From contig OZ020256.1 in NCBI GenBank assembly GCA_963971285.1, positions 7,931,541-7,995,540 on the forward strand: a stretch of 64,000 nt of DNA, read 5' to 3'. The notes below the pieces were generated by a model. That model was not told the DNA's origin. It was given only the letters and a program-made list of their open reading frames with translations, and did not search any database. A program made the translations under genes and the position numbers. Positions 1 to 11,553 of this stretch are shown here, piece after piece; positions within the stretch are counted from its first letter, which is position 1, and each line of letters begins with the position of its first letter. The DNA is from Astropecten irregularis (Eukaryota; Echinodermata; Asteroidea; Paxillosida; Astropectinidae).

Positions 1-62
1 CACGCCTAAAAAACCGGGTGAAAAGTATGGAGCGCCTGCCATTACAATCACCACCAACGTAG

Positions 63-134
63 GGCTGGATGGCTCAGTTGGTAGAGCGCCTGTAAGGTAT
101 TCAGAAGGTCGCCGGTTCGAATTCCGCTCCAGTC
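63..134 (+). repeat. tRNA-like SINE head (not a functional tRNA)
   Basis: A 72-nt cloverleaf-like sequence has a 7-bp acceptor stem (63-69 with 128-134), a perfect D stem (GCTC/GAGC) and a TTCGAAT T-loop. The anticodon stem has only three paired positions, the base before the would-be anticodon is A instead of U, and the T stem has one mismatch. A second, shorter copy of the same head lies at 46234-46285. A tRNA-derived SINE head or tRNA pseudogene is more likely than a working tRNA. Confidence 0.6.
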
Positions 135-1164
135 AATTCTTCTTTGTTCACTTTTCAATGACTGTTTTATTTTGAATTCTTTGTGGCCACTTGGACGCTG
201 CACTTCTGCTGACGTAGTGCATCTTAATGTCTCAAATATAACGTTATATATTGTGCACACGTTACAGAAAAGTCAGACTCACCTACACTTTACGCTATGA
301 GGAACATCAACCATTCCAAAAGAATCCAATTAATACGGAATTATACGGTTCATGGTGTTTCGTTGTGGACAGATATGCTAGACTCGTTATCAGATTATCA
401 GCTCATCAGTTATAGTCAAGAAGTCAGCTTCTGCCGTTCATAAACCATACATTGTGTGACAGCCAATGGGCAAGCGATTCATATTTTGTCTGCTCTGGGT
501 TTTTCCAGTTTGCTAAAAGTGATGACGACAAAGGGGTTTCGGCAAATGGAGTGATTCACGGCGTGATGTCAGCTGAAATCTACTGAAAGTTAATCTCATA
601 TAGTTTGTGATGTCATTCATTGAATACAGCAGAACTACACGACATGTTTGAAGGACTGGAGTGTTCCATGTTGTCCAGGAAGAGCAGACTTTGACCAAGT
701 CACTTGCTTATTCAGTCTACGGTGCTGCAGATAATCTGAAACACTGTGTGAGTTTGCAAACGTGCGTTCATTTCACGCCAAAGGCTTATGTCATGTAAAG
801 GAGCGTCTGATCCCCCTTATGGCAGGCTTGTGTATATGCGTGGGTATAAATATAGATCCACACTAACATCCCAAGGCCATAGTTAACTAATGGAAGCTAG
901 CTTCCGCCTACAGAATTTGTTGGGGAAAAATACACTCAAATGAACGCGATATCCCAGGGCAATACGTCGTGGTTTTTCCACATGTTGCACCATGGCGGTT
1001 TGAATAAAAATAATAATGATAACTGCAGCATATATAATATTTTTAACCACTGGCAAATTAAATAGCAGCGAATCATCCCGGTGTATACGACACGAAGTCA
1101 GATAATTGAAGGTCAGTTGCAACACATCTTGTGTAACAACTTGAAATTTAGAAGACACATTGAC
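135..1164. other. no gene recognised
   Basis: AT-rich sequence with only short open frames that show no recognisable domain. I see no repeat shared with the rest of the window. Confidence 0.5.
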
Positions 1165-1350
1165 TTAAAGGTAATATCATACTTTGGTTTTTGTCAAAGA
1201 ATTACAGATTCGTAGGCACAAATATCAAATATCACCATTTCAGTCGGAAAGAAATTAACGGTATGTTTCTACCACCACCATCTTCATACCCTGTATAAAG
1301 TTATACGTACATCTGTGAACATTTCTGTTTTATAATGATACTACCTCTAA
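1165..1350. mobile_element. family A MITE (TTAA type), internally deleted copy
   Basis: Begins TTAA then AGGTAATATCATACTTTGG and ends in the inverted equivalent, with the last TTAA mutated to CTAA. At about 186 bp it is half the usual 360 bp of the family; the central block with the TTTTAAAAGATC palindrome is missing. Other copies are at 10145, 11554, 22397, 27700, 31504, 35196 and 60862. Confidence 0.8.
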
Positions 1351-2690
1351 GCTATGAAAACTTCAATGGTGTAACACAAATAAACGTGTGACTTCATTTC
1401 TGAAAAATGTGGCTTTAACGTTAAGGTGTCAAATTCTTTTCGATTTATGGTAGAATAGCAGATGACAAATCACACACTGGAAAGAAAACAAACCTCCAAA
1501 AGTGTTATTTTTTCTCAAAAGGTCAGCTTTCGGGAAGCTTTGCTCTGCTTCTATGGTCGAATAGGGCCATCTTTAGAGCAAAGATCTATCAAGTTGCACA
1601 TAAGAAACGCAATGTTGTGATAACACGTTATTTTTTTTTCAATCGTAACTCCATAAATCAAATTTTTTTGAAGGTATACAGATTATGATATTCAGTTATG
1701 GCATCAATTGTAACCTATTTATTATGTTGCTCTCTGAGCTGAGACTCAGATACAGCAGATACTTTGTTTTCGGAAGCCTCTTGGTGGCAGCAGACACATT
1801 GTTCCATCTGTGATGTCAACAAGGGTTTATAACCATCTGCTATTTACAAATAATACCATAACAATACTTTTTCTCATTTTTTGCATTTTAATTGTCATAC
1901 ACAACTTTAATGCGTGTTCTTTCGTGAAACCTTTAAATCCTTAGGGGTTTAATGTAATCAAAACTCATGTGAAGTTAAATATATCTGTATTGTTATAAAA
2001 CTGAACCTGTCTGTCATTGTTTGCGCTAAAAAATAATGTATATTGAAAAGGAGGTATTTCAGACACATAATTAAACACCCCACTTTTCGCGACGAAAAAC
2101 CTTGCTTATGTCACCTGCAGAATGTCACAGAGTATACTGTGATGCAATCCTATACTTCAAAATTAAGCACTTAGGCCCCCGACATAAAATAACAAATTCA
2201 TATGGTCATTAATTATGTATCAAGCAATATTTTGAAGCACTTTCATCCCTTTTCCAAATTTGATTACAGTAAACCTTTAATTATCACACAATGTGTGACA
2301 ATGCTTTACACCTCATTCACGGAGCACCCATCCTAAATCACCCATCGAAGCAGTGCAATCAAACCAAGGCTTGGATTCAAAATATTCTGGTACTCGTTTT
2401 CTATTTAGAATTGGTGTTATCTTTTCCAACGAATACGAGGAAGGTGACAAGATGGATGCGCCATGAATAAAGCGTATTGGTTTAATCCTTTAAGGATGAA
2501 GCCAATACGCTTTTTACGTTAAAATACGTAATTTTTAAATGCTGTCTACCGTATTTTTCTTTCGCAAGTTAAATGAGACGTCGGCTTTATTAAGAAATCC
2601 CTTTGCCTTCTAGTATCAGAATGAGAAAGCAAAGTGGCCGAATGCTTGCATCGATCGATGTGAGTAGCTATCTATATGCAATTGCCTACA
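1351..2690. other. no gene recognised
   Basis: AT-rich DNA. No long frame or splice structure is convincing, and I found no second copy of it in the window. Confidence 0.5.
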
Positions 2691-2789
2691 CCTGTCATGA
2701 TTGGATGCAACCAAAGCCAGACAACGAATTTGTCATTTACGAAGTACAGTTGTGCATGTTGCTTATAGGGGCCAAGTGCATAAGCCTAA

Positions 2790-3000
2790 ACAATGGTCAA
2801 ATGATGGGCTTATGGATATACACTAAAGTTGATTTTCTCTCTTAGCCGGTCTTGGGTAAGACAACGAAGATAGCCCATTGCAATAAGCTAGTCTTTCATA
2901 GGCCCCTATGATTCACCCATGGTGATACGCGCATAGAGACGTCATACGTTGATTGTGATATGCGCTATATAAAAACGGTTTATTATTATTATTATTATTA
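2790..3000 (-). repeat. dispersed repeat L, copy 1, with (ATT)n end
   Basis: The stretch at about 2800-2890 (around TCTCTTAGCCGGTCTTGGG) is the reverse complement of 52236-52375 and is related to 3340-3490. It is followed by GCGCTATATAAA-type sequence and an (ATT)n run at about 2980-3000, the kind of 3' tail seen on many LINEs and SINEs. The exact borders are unclear. Confidence 0.5.
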
Positions 3001-3339
3001 TGGTTACTGAAACATTTTTCACTCTGTGATGTGCATAACGATTGTGTGGTTTGAATCTATAAAAATATATCTTTGAAAAAAAAAATGGAAAATAAAGATG
3101 GAAAATAAAAATGGAAAACTCATGGGAGCCTCCTTGGTATATAACTCATTACCACCCTATTGTATTAACCACAGGATCCAGTCTGTCCCTCTGACAATGT
3201 CAGAAACCCATCTGTCGGCGCAAGCCTATTCCGTTTAAAACTTCAACAATACGTGCAAGTAATAATTGCATTGCCATTTTGGTAACAAACATTGTTACAA
3301 CATGCAATCAAGTAAGAGAAATTCCCAACAAAGACAGTT

Positions 3340-3490
3340 TTAAGCCTTCTCAAAGCAGGCTGACTCTTTAAAGACTGGCTAAGCAGTAAGACTGCTTCAT
3401 TGCAATGGTCTAACTTATAGACCAACAAGTTCCAATCCCTTTAAGACCGGCTAAGGCACATAGACAGCTTTAAGACCGCTTATTGCAATT
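3340..3490 (+). repeat. dispersed repeat L, copy 2
   Basis: Contains two diverged units of the form TTTAAGACYGGCTAAG followed by TTATTGCAAT. Related units occur at 2790-2890 (inverted) and 52236-52375. No coding content is seen. Confidence 0.45.
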
Positions 3491-3540
3491 GTAGGTGTGG
3501 CTGGCAGGCGGATCTCAACACCTTTACTGTGATGCACATG

Positions 3541-3895
3541 TATAATAATAATAATAATAATAATTTGGGAGGCTAATCATCCTTACTGGCAGCTGGGGTG
3601 GTGATTTGCGAAGGGTGCGACTGCAACGTGATCGAGTAGCAGGCTTTCATGGGTGCCCTTGGTTGCCAGCCACATCAACCCATATATGATCACGGAGTAC
3701 AGCCTGAGATCGAAATTGTTTGATTTTTGTGGAGGGAGGAAAACCAGAGAACCTGGAGAAAAACCTCGTAGCATAGGAGAGAACCAACGCACAACTCTAC
3801 TCACATATGACCCAGGCGCAGGCCAGAATCGAACCCGGTTCACAATGGTGAGAGGTGAGTGCCTTACGCACTTGCCACCTATGCCCACATATGGC
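3541..3895 (-). mobile_element. tRNA-headed SINE with (ATT)n tail, copy 1
   Basis: Read on the minus strand it has a tRNA-like head (about 3895-3800) with a box-A-like GGTGGCAAGTG and a box-B-like GGGTTCGATTC. The body contains the run AGAGAACCTGGAGAAAAACC, and the 3' tail is (ATT)n at 3541-3562. The tail, head and body order is that of a tRNA-derived SINE. The GGAGAAAA block resembles the conserved central domain of some eumetazoan SINEs (Nin-type), but that is an inference. A second copy with the same orientation is at 8815-9120. Confidence 0.8.
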
Positions 3896-4485
3896 AAACT
3901 TCAATAACCCGGCTATAATGTAGCTATATCGTGACTTAAATAAGATATTTATAAGATTTAAATAAGATATCATTGTCTATAAACCTAATAGTCGTGAAGA
4001 CATTATTCTCTTTCAGTTATTCCAACTCAGAGGAAAGGCTCGTAATGGTCATACAGGAATCAATGACACCGTGACACGTTAATCTGCCAATGTGTGAACA
4101 GTATTGTGTGTGTTTGGCTGGATTGGGGTAGATTGTATATTGGGTATGTTTTTCTTCGGTTCGAACGGGTCGGGTTTGTAGCATTTTTGTGTGCGGATTG
4201 GTTAAGTACCATAATCTTCTTATTATGTCAAACAAAAAGTGGTCTTACCTTTTATTAACCAACGCAATTTTACGTTTACCTTGTTGATTTTGACATATTA
4301 AAACTCCAAAAAACAAATGAAGTGTCTTTTTTACTCTTTAGCGAAACGATTTGTTTGATAACCATACCTAATACCTAATACCTAATAATATGCATGCGTC
4401 CTTTAATCTCCCTTAACATACAAGTATTTAAAGGGAATACAAATAATATGAACTAAAGGATTAAGGATGGCTGTAAGGTCAACGC

Positions 4486-5129
4486 TACGAAAGCCCTGTA
4501 ATGCCATCAAGTATATATTCTGAAAAGGGCAAGTATATATTTCAAAATTTGGTGTATTTGGTATATTCGAGGTATATTTTCCAGATTTTTTGTTTAGATA
4601 TATTTTCCAGATTTTGATTTTTCGAGGTTTATTTCTAACCAGCCCCTCTCCCATATGCTGTGTAAAACCAAAGACCGCTAAGCACAGGCGCAGCCCGGGA
4701 GAACGCCAAAATGGCAATTTTTCTACGTTGCGATACTGTTGCAATCCTTAAAGTACGTACGCACGAAATGCGGACTTTTTTTACCCCCCCCCCCCCCCCC
4801 CGTACGCATACGCATTCCACATTATGTTTTTCACTTCTCGTGGTCCCTTGCTTTAGCATCATTAAAATGTCACAGTAATCGGGGCCGGTACCGAAAAAAC
4901 AAATTCGAAAAATAATTATATCTCGTAAAAACGAATGTTTCCAAAATTAATAACAATGTTTGAGAAAAACCAAACGTATCTCTGAAAATAAATCTCGACA
5001 AAACAAATTTTGGAAAATAAACCTCGAAAAACAAATCTGTAAAAAAATATATCTCGAAAAAACTAATTTTGAAATATATACTTCACTTTTTTCAAAATAT
5101 ACACTTGATGGCACTACAGGGCTTTCGTA
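4486..5129. mobile_element. inverted-repeat element K
   Basis: Ends are inverted copies of TACGAAAGCCCTGTA followed by TGCCATCAAGT, with more imperfect inverted similarity inside (AAGTATATATTTCAAAATT against AATTTTGAAATATATACTT). The centre holds a poly-C tract at about 4788-4801. Flanks read CAACGC and CAACGT, a possible short target duplication. No coding frame is credible. Confidence 0.65.
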
Positions 5130-5154
5130 CAACGTGCTCTCTAGCGAAGTTTTT

Positions 5155-5482
5155 ATTTGAATGACATTTTGGAGGACATGATGCATCTACGTATGTTCAC
5201 GAACATTATGTCCGTTTGATCGATTACGTCCGACAGATTTTAGCGGACATAATCGTTTGTCGGACACAATGGGTCGGACAAAATTGTTTGTCGGACGTAA
5301 TGGGTCGGACATAATCGTTTGTCGGACGTAATGGGTCGGACATAATCGTTTGTCGGGCGTAATGGGTCGGACATAATCGTCTCTTGCTCGCCAAAATCTG
5401 TTGTCGGACGTAATCGATCAAACGGACACAATGGTCGTGAACATAGGTAGGTGCATCATGTCCTCCAAAATGTCATTCAAAT
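5155..5482. mobile_element. long-TIR MITE J with internal 31-bp tandem repeats
   Basis: The outer 80-85 bp are inverted repeats of each other (from ATTTGAATGACATTTTGG inward to ATCGATTACGTCCGACA). The interior, about 5260-5385, is a tandem array of a 31-bp unit built on TCGGACATAATCGTTTG. It is noncoding; the open frames across it follow the repeat period. Confidence 0.8.
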
Positions 5483-6280
5483 GTCGTACAATGATCCAAA
5501 ATAGGAGACAGCGTCATACCTACATTCCTACAATTGCTGTTGTGGAGTAATGTTTATTAGACACATTCCATTTATAGGAATTGATCATTTGAATGATCTA
5601 AGATGTACTTGTATATGTTAAATGTACTTGGTTTAGTGGTCATAGTTATCATCACTTGACTTTGACGTCAGATTTAACTAATAAACCGCGATTTGATTTA
5701 TTCCAAACGATGGTGTATGAAGGTAGCCACAACTGGTTTAAAGTGCTCATGGACTGATCTTTACTGATATTTACTTCCTCCTTTATATTCATGTTTTAAA
5801 CACAGCGTGTTTCGAAGTCTTAAATGACAATAACCTTCAAACATACTACGACACTGGAAATGACAATCATTTCCCCCGACACATGTGCATCAGAAAAGCC
5901 AGAATAAAATTATTATGGTACTGTCCACTCACCGCCGGCATGTGGGCTGCGCTGACGCGCGGGCCGAGTATTCATCCACAATGGAAGCTTCATGGACATA
6001 TTATGGATCACATGCAGCATAAATAGATGAAATCCAGCGAATTAAAGGGAGCATATAGGATTTGCAAGGCCTCCAAACAAATTATTGAGTTTGAGACAGA
6101 AAATGGACTCAACCGTTCGTAAACAGTGCAAACACCCACCATGGGAAATCTTGGTTCATCAGATGCTGGGGTTTTTCAAGGAAATCAAGATTTAGTGTCT
6201 TTTCCAAGATCGGATTTTTGGACATCTTTAAAAAAAGGACATCCTTACTTGAGTTGTTTTACTTATCCCCTTTCACTCAA
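5483..6280. other. no gene recognised
   Basis: No convincing frame, RNA gene or shared repeat is visible here. Confidence 0.45.
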
Positions 6281-8390
6281 GGTATGAAGATGGTGCTGGT
6301 AGAAACATAAAGTTAAAATATTTCCACTTTAAATGCTGTATTTATCCAGAAAATAAGTAAAACAAAGACCGAAAACAGTTTTGATCTCGGGGTAAGATCA
6401 AAACCATTCTTAATGTTTTATAAGAAAAATTGAGTCGGGTTTTCGTATTTTCTCGTGACTCAGACGTCCGATTGTATGGTGGCGCAGGAGGGACATCGCA
6501 CATCACAAATATCTGCAAACATATTTGTGATGTACGACAGTCGTACATCACAAATATCTGCAAACATATTTGTGATGTACGATGTTTGCAAATATTTGTG
6601 ATGTGCAAACATCGCACATCACAAATATCTGCGCATATATTTGTGATGTACGAAAAATCGTACATCACAAATATCTGCAAACATATTTACGATGTACGAT
6701 GTTTGCAAATATTTGTGATGTGCAAACATCGCACATCACAAATATCTGCGCATATATTTGTGATGTACGACGAATCGCACATCACAAATATATGCGCACA
6801 TATTTGTGATGTACGACGAATCGCACATCACAAATATCTGCGAACATATTTGTGATGTACGATGTATCGTACATCACAAATATGTGCGCACATTTTCTTG
6901 GTGTGTTTTTTCAAGAAGCTGAAGGGTCTCATATTGAGCGTCGTCTGGTTTCCGACCATGCAGTCTCGTGGGACCTTATATCGAAGATAGCCCAAAGCGT
7001 GTGTAAGGAGAAGAGCAAAATCATACATGTGACCATGGAAAAGACAGACCAAGAGAATAGTCCCAATAGTTTGACCTTTGACCAAAAAGCAAACAAGTTG
7101 ATATATAATGTGGTAAAACATATAGAGTCATCTTAGTTTGATTAAAAGTGCCGATACACGGAAAAAGAAATAACGGTTGCTCTCTTGACAATTTAATGAG
7201 CTTATCAATAGTGTATAAAGTCCCAAAATCAATTATTTTAGGACGAGTATTTTGTACAGCTCAAGAAACTTAAAGAGGCATGATGTAACGTTCTATCTGA
7301 AAGGTCGAGGGCGAGTGAGGGGACATTAGTGAAGCGGTATAAGTTGTTCTAATTTCCCTCCTGTTCCTATCCTGCCAGCTCTACACGAACATATAAATAT
7401 GGTTGTTAACATTCCTCTTCAGTTATGTAAGACGGACAGACACCGTTACCTCTCTCTGTCTAGAGTAACAATTCACAACCCCATAAACAACGAGAGGAGT
7501 ATCGATAACCATCATTCGTGCCGGTTCCGCTGGTTTTTCTCCCTTTCTTTCTCCCTTGTGTCCGCCGCCTTTGATGGGGGCCTCGTGGTGGTTCTCTTAG
7601 CCCTCGGGCGCAGACTCTTGTCTCCCTTTTCCTCTCACCCAAACCAACCAACCCCCCCCCCCCCCTCCCCTCACTCGACCTCGACCTTTCAGATAGAGCG
7701 TTACATCATGCCTCTTTAAGTTTCTTGAGCTGTACAAAATACTCGTCCTAAAAGAATTGATTTTGGGACTTTATACACTATTGATAAGCTCATTAAATTT
7801 TCAAGAGAGCAACCGGTATTTCTTTTTCCGTGTATCGGCACTTTTAATCAAACTAAGATGACTCCATATGTTTTACCACATTATATATCAACTTGTTTGC
7901 TTTTTGGTCAAACTATGGGGACTATTCTCTTGGTCTGTCTTTTCCATGGTCACATGTATGATTTTGCTCTTCTCCTTACACATGGTCGGAAACCAGACTA
8001 CGCTCAATATGAGACCCTTCAGCTTCTTGAAAAAACACACCACGAAAATGTGCGCACATAATTTGTGATGTACGATACATCGCACATCACAAATATGTGC
8101 GCATATATTTGTGATGTACGATTCGTCGTACATCACAAATATGTGCGCACATATTTGTGATGTACGATACATCGCACATCACAAATATGTGCGCATATAT
8201 TTGTGATGTACGATTCGTCGTACATCACAAATATGTGCGCACATATTTGTGATGTGCGATGTCCCTCCTGCGCCACCATACGATTGAGCTCAGATTTTCA
8301 CAGGTTTATCATTTCATGTACATGTTTGATCAGACAAAGTATATATGAGTGCTGTCCTGTGACCTTTGCTATTCATGTATTGTACCTTTC
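6281..8390. mobile_element. family A long-form remnant, host of the foldback element
   Basis: 6281-6474 and 8287-8390 match the two successive parts of the long family A element at 31504-33167: the block with GTCGGGTTTTC and CTCGTGACTCAGA, then GAGCTCA and the CAGACAAAGT block. The homology is interrupted exactly by the foldback element at 6475-8280. The outer end expected left of 6281 is not recognisable. Confidence 0.7.
6475..8280. mobile_element. 1.8-kb foldback element with palindromic arrays
   Basis: Starts TATGGTGGCGCAGGAGGGAC and ends with its reverse complement. The flanks CGATTG at 6469-6474 and 8281-8286 form a likely 6-bp target duplication (4 bp if one more base is given to the TIR). 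The left arm is about 6475-7322, the right arm about 7662-8280, and the loop between is unique and C-rich. Each outer arm is an array of ACATCACAAATAT and its complement, spaced to give back-to-back palindromes; the left array is roughly twice as long as the right. Inner arms (about 6896-7322 and 7662-8060) are also inverted copies. Open frames of 75-141 codons across the array are repeat artefacts. No transposase is present. Confidence 0.9.
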
Positions 8391-8483
8391 TCATTCTAAT
8401 GAAGACAAGACAAACAAATCTTGTCTGTATACTAGGCTAATGTCAGTGCCTATTGCAGTGACTGCCACCGTTTGATTTTAAAA

Positions 8484-8792
8484 AAATATCAAGACAGATA
8501 CAGTAACAGTTTCTGTGACAATTTCAGACCCATACGGTGCCCACTTTTTGAGAAAACGGTGAAAACAGCCACGGTATTTCTTAAGTCTTTTATCTTTTAT
8601 TGTTGCTATTTTAAAAGATCAAAAAGATTTTCGTTCGTTGTTTTACTACTTTCTGGATAAATACACAATTTCAGGCGGACAAAATGTTAACGGTATGTTT
8701 CTACCACCACCATCTTCATACCCTGTAAGTTATACGTAAATCTGTTAACAATTCTGCTTTGGTTTCTTACCAAAATATGATACTACCTTTAA
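8484..8792. mobile_element. family A MITE, 5'-truncated
   Basis: Carries the family A interior (CCATACGGTGCCCACTTTTT, TTTTAAAAGATC, ACGGTATGTTTCTACCACC) and the right end GATACTACCT followed by TTAA. The left terminal repeat is missing. Confidence 0.75.
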
Positions 8793-8814
8793 GTTCATGT
8801 TATGCGACCGATTA

Positions 8815-9120
8815 CTATAATATAATAATAATAATTTGGGAGGCTAATCATCTTTACTGGCAGCTTGGGTGCTGAATTGCGAAGGATGCGGTTACAATGT
8901 GATCGAGTTGACAGCGGCGGCCTTGGTTGCCAGCACACTCTATGTATGGTCACGGAGCACAGCCTCAGATCGAAAATGTTTGATTTTTGTGGAGGGAGGA
9001 AAAACTTGATAACCCTCGTAATATAGGAGAAAACAAACTCTACACATGACCCAAGCCGGCATCGAACCCGGGCCACATTGGTGAGAGGCGAGTGCCTAAC
9101 ACACTTGCCACCTACTCCCG
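8815..9120 (-). mobile_element. tRNA-headed SINE with (ATT)n tail, copy 2
   Basis: Diverged copy of the SINE at 3541-3895, same strand: tRNA-like head at about 9120-9050 with box-B-like GGGTTCGATGC, shared TTTTTGTGGAGGGAGGAAAA body, and (ATT)n tail near 8818-8835. Part of the GGAGAAAA block is deleted relative to copy 1. Confidence 0.8.
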
Positions 9121-10144
9121 CAGTGCAACGTTCCTGGTCTATATCTATAGCACCGTAACGGCGTGCAGACCAACATGTACTGTATGTCTGACAATGTTGG
9201 ACATAATTTATAACGCTTTGCACTCAACAATTGTGTTCGTCCCACAACATTGGTCTTGGCAATCGGATGTTAACTGCCGTAATTTCGGTTGTTGGTTTTC
9301 TTGGGTTTCATTTGTGTGTTGTTTTTACTTTTAGAATAGTTTTGCATTGTGGTAAGATATAAGTAATGGGGAAAAAAAGGATCAAATTCAGAGTTTTAGA
9401 TTGATGTAACAAACACAGGGAGGCGAAAACCAACATGAATGTATGTTCTGGAGTATTTGTGACAGTGATCTGTTTTCTGAGAAAATTGGTTCTGTGGGGC
9501 ACCCTGTGCAAGCTTCCAGTGATCAACCAGCAACCCATGTGACTAGTTAGCAGGCTTATGATCACAAGATACATCCTCAAGTCCAAAGGCTAACATTAAT
9601 AGTCATTTATTTTGATGCTGATTGTCAATCATTAATCTTGGACAGGTTTTCTTTTCCTTAAAATGCTAGCCAATATTTTGCAATACATTACATAGGGCGA
9701 CTGACGTTATGTTGTCAATACAAACTTCAAATTAAACATCGTTGCATGGCTTGACCAACTTCAGGTACATGTATTAAGCGCAAAACAAATGATGAATAAG
9801 TAAGTTTTAATACATATTCTTCACACTGATTTCCAATGCACTGTCCGGCATTCTCCCATACGTCTGTGCACGTGTACTCTCCTCTGTTTCAATAAAATTT
9901 GGAATAAAACACTCATCATGATATTTCCTCCAATCTTGACATCATCAACATCCAGCAGTAGATTATGTCAGAAACACTCAACACAATAAGATCATGTATC
10001 CTGACCCATTCCATGTACGAACACGTTTGAATTTGATTACCCCGTAGCAAAGCATATTAATGGATATTTGTGAATTTATGTATTAATATAATTACTTAGT
10101 GAACTTTGATTTCAGATCACCAATTAGGAATAATGTCGGAAGCT
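9121..10144. other. no gene recognised
   Basis: No convincing coding frame, RNA gene or shared repeat is seen. Confidence 0.45.
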
Positions 10145-10509
10145 TTAAAGGTAGTATCATACTTTGGTGAGAGACCAAAACAGAAATGTTCACAGATATA
10201 CGTATAACTTTCAGGGTATGAAGATGATGCTAGAAAAAACCTAACGTTAAAATCTTTCCGCCTGAAATGGTGTATTTATCCAGAAATGAGTAAAACAACG
10301 ACCGAAAATCTTTTTGATCTTTTAAAAGATCAAAAATAAAAGAGAAAAGACTTAAGAAATACTGTGGCCGTTTTTCACGATTTTCTCAAAAAGTGGGCAC
10401 CGTATGGAATTGAAATTTTCACAGATGACTGTGACTGTATCTTCCTTGATATTTTTGCCCATGTCTCTTTACTTCTTGGACAAAAACCAAAGTATGATAC
10501 TACCTTTAA
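10145..10509. mobile_element. family A MITE (TTAA type), full length
   Basis: TTAA at 10145-10148 and 10506-10509 flank inverted ends of the form AGGTAGTATCATACTTTGG. The 365-bp body has the family's central TTTTAAAAGATC palindrome. Insertion at TTAA is typical of piggyBac and Kolobok transposases; which one mobilised it is not known. Confidence 0.9.
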
Positions 10510-10741
10510 AAGATTATTTTATTCAGGGTAGACGATTCGGTGAAGCCATATTTGTAAGACGCAGAATGCAAAAAAATGATAATTTTAATACAGTCAACGA
10601 TCTTGAAAGGGAAATGAAGTATTTTACGAGTAAATCACGGAAGACCTTCAGATTAAACAAAGAAGAACATGATACATTACAGGCATTCACGTCTGATTTG
10701 TTTCCATAGGTCACTGGACACAAATGAGGTAACACAATAGC

Positions 10742-10952
10742 CACCGGCGCACCCAGGATTTTGTATTGGGGGGGGGGGCGGCTCAAGAAAATTGTTCTCC
10801 CACAAAACGCCCAACAAACATTTTGTGACTCCCCCCACCCCTCCTCCTCCTCTCCTTTTCCCTCTCCCCCTATTTTTTTTTCAGGGACCCTCTTGGGGGG
10901 GGGGGGGCTCAAGCAACCCCCGAGCAACCCCCCCCCCCCGGGTGCGCCACTG
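10742..10952. mobile_element. hAT-like MITE, family C, copy 1
   Basis: Starts CACCGGCGCACCC and ends GGGTGCGCCACTG. It is flanked by ACAATAGC (10734-10741) and ACAACAGC (10953-10960), an 8-bp target duplication with one change. The interior is C- and pyrimidine-rich with ACATTTTGTGACTCCCC. An 8-bp duplication and a CA-starting TIR are hallmarks of hAT elements. The copy at 39610-39941 belongs to the same family. Confidence 0.88.
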
Positions 10953-10960
10953 ACAACAGC

Positions 10961-11553
10961 TGTATTTCTCACACCTTAAACACTGCACGTTTGGAGAAAT
11001 GTGTACGAAGCAAAACGTTACGTCACGGTATTCGAGGGCAGCGCCCCACTGGCGAGCTTAGCCTCGTTTCAATTTATTTATAAATGAAAGTATCAGATAT
11101 TAGCATACGAGCAAATACGCAATGAAACGGATCAACGGTGATACTGCGTCAGAAGTGACGTACGCGTCTATCCTCTTAATCATGGATGGTCTCCTCAACC
11201 ATGCATTGACGTTTGCCTCCCAAAGGATCTATACTGTGAAAGGCCCATGGGGTTTCTCTAGAGGGCGCAGTTTACCTCAAGTGTCATGAGCGTCACCTGA
11301 GGAAGGTTATCACACCTTGTTAAATTAACTTGAAAGCTCGCAGCTTTGCACTTGTCAGTCTGGGATCTTGCGAATGCTTTACTGAACATCCAATCGTGTT
11401 ACTAGTTCTGTCACTCCGTCCATTCATGATACTGAAGTGCCATTGGTAAATCTGGGATAATGAAGAGGCTACTGAAAAAGAAAAGCTGTAATGAGATTTG
11501 AAGAATTATTGGAAATCCTGATGCATCATCCTTCAGGGTCAAATCTTGGGAAG
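10961..11553. other. no gene recognised
   Basis: No frame, RNA gene or shared repeat is convincing in this stretch. Confidence 0.45.

Noticed and set aside
63-134. Functional tRNA gene
   Set aside because: The anticodon stem has mismatches, the base before the anticodon is A instead of U, and a second copy of the head is attached to other repeat DNA.
6430-6855. Open frames of up to 141 codons rich in repeated CDVR and HITNIC words
   Set aside because: They follow the palindromic ACATCACAAATAT array and exist on both strands; they are repeat artefacts, not genes.
6490-6895. Regularly spaced repeats resembling a CRISPR array
   Set aside because: The units are palindromic and directly adjacent without unique spacers, no cas genes are present, and the DNA is from an animal.
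10523-10972. 149-codon Gly/Pro-rich minus-strand frame
   Set aside because: It reads through the poly-C interior of the hAT-like MITE at 10742-10952.
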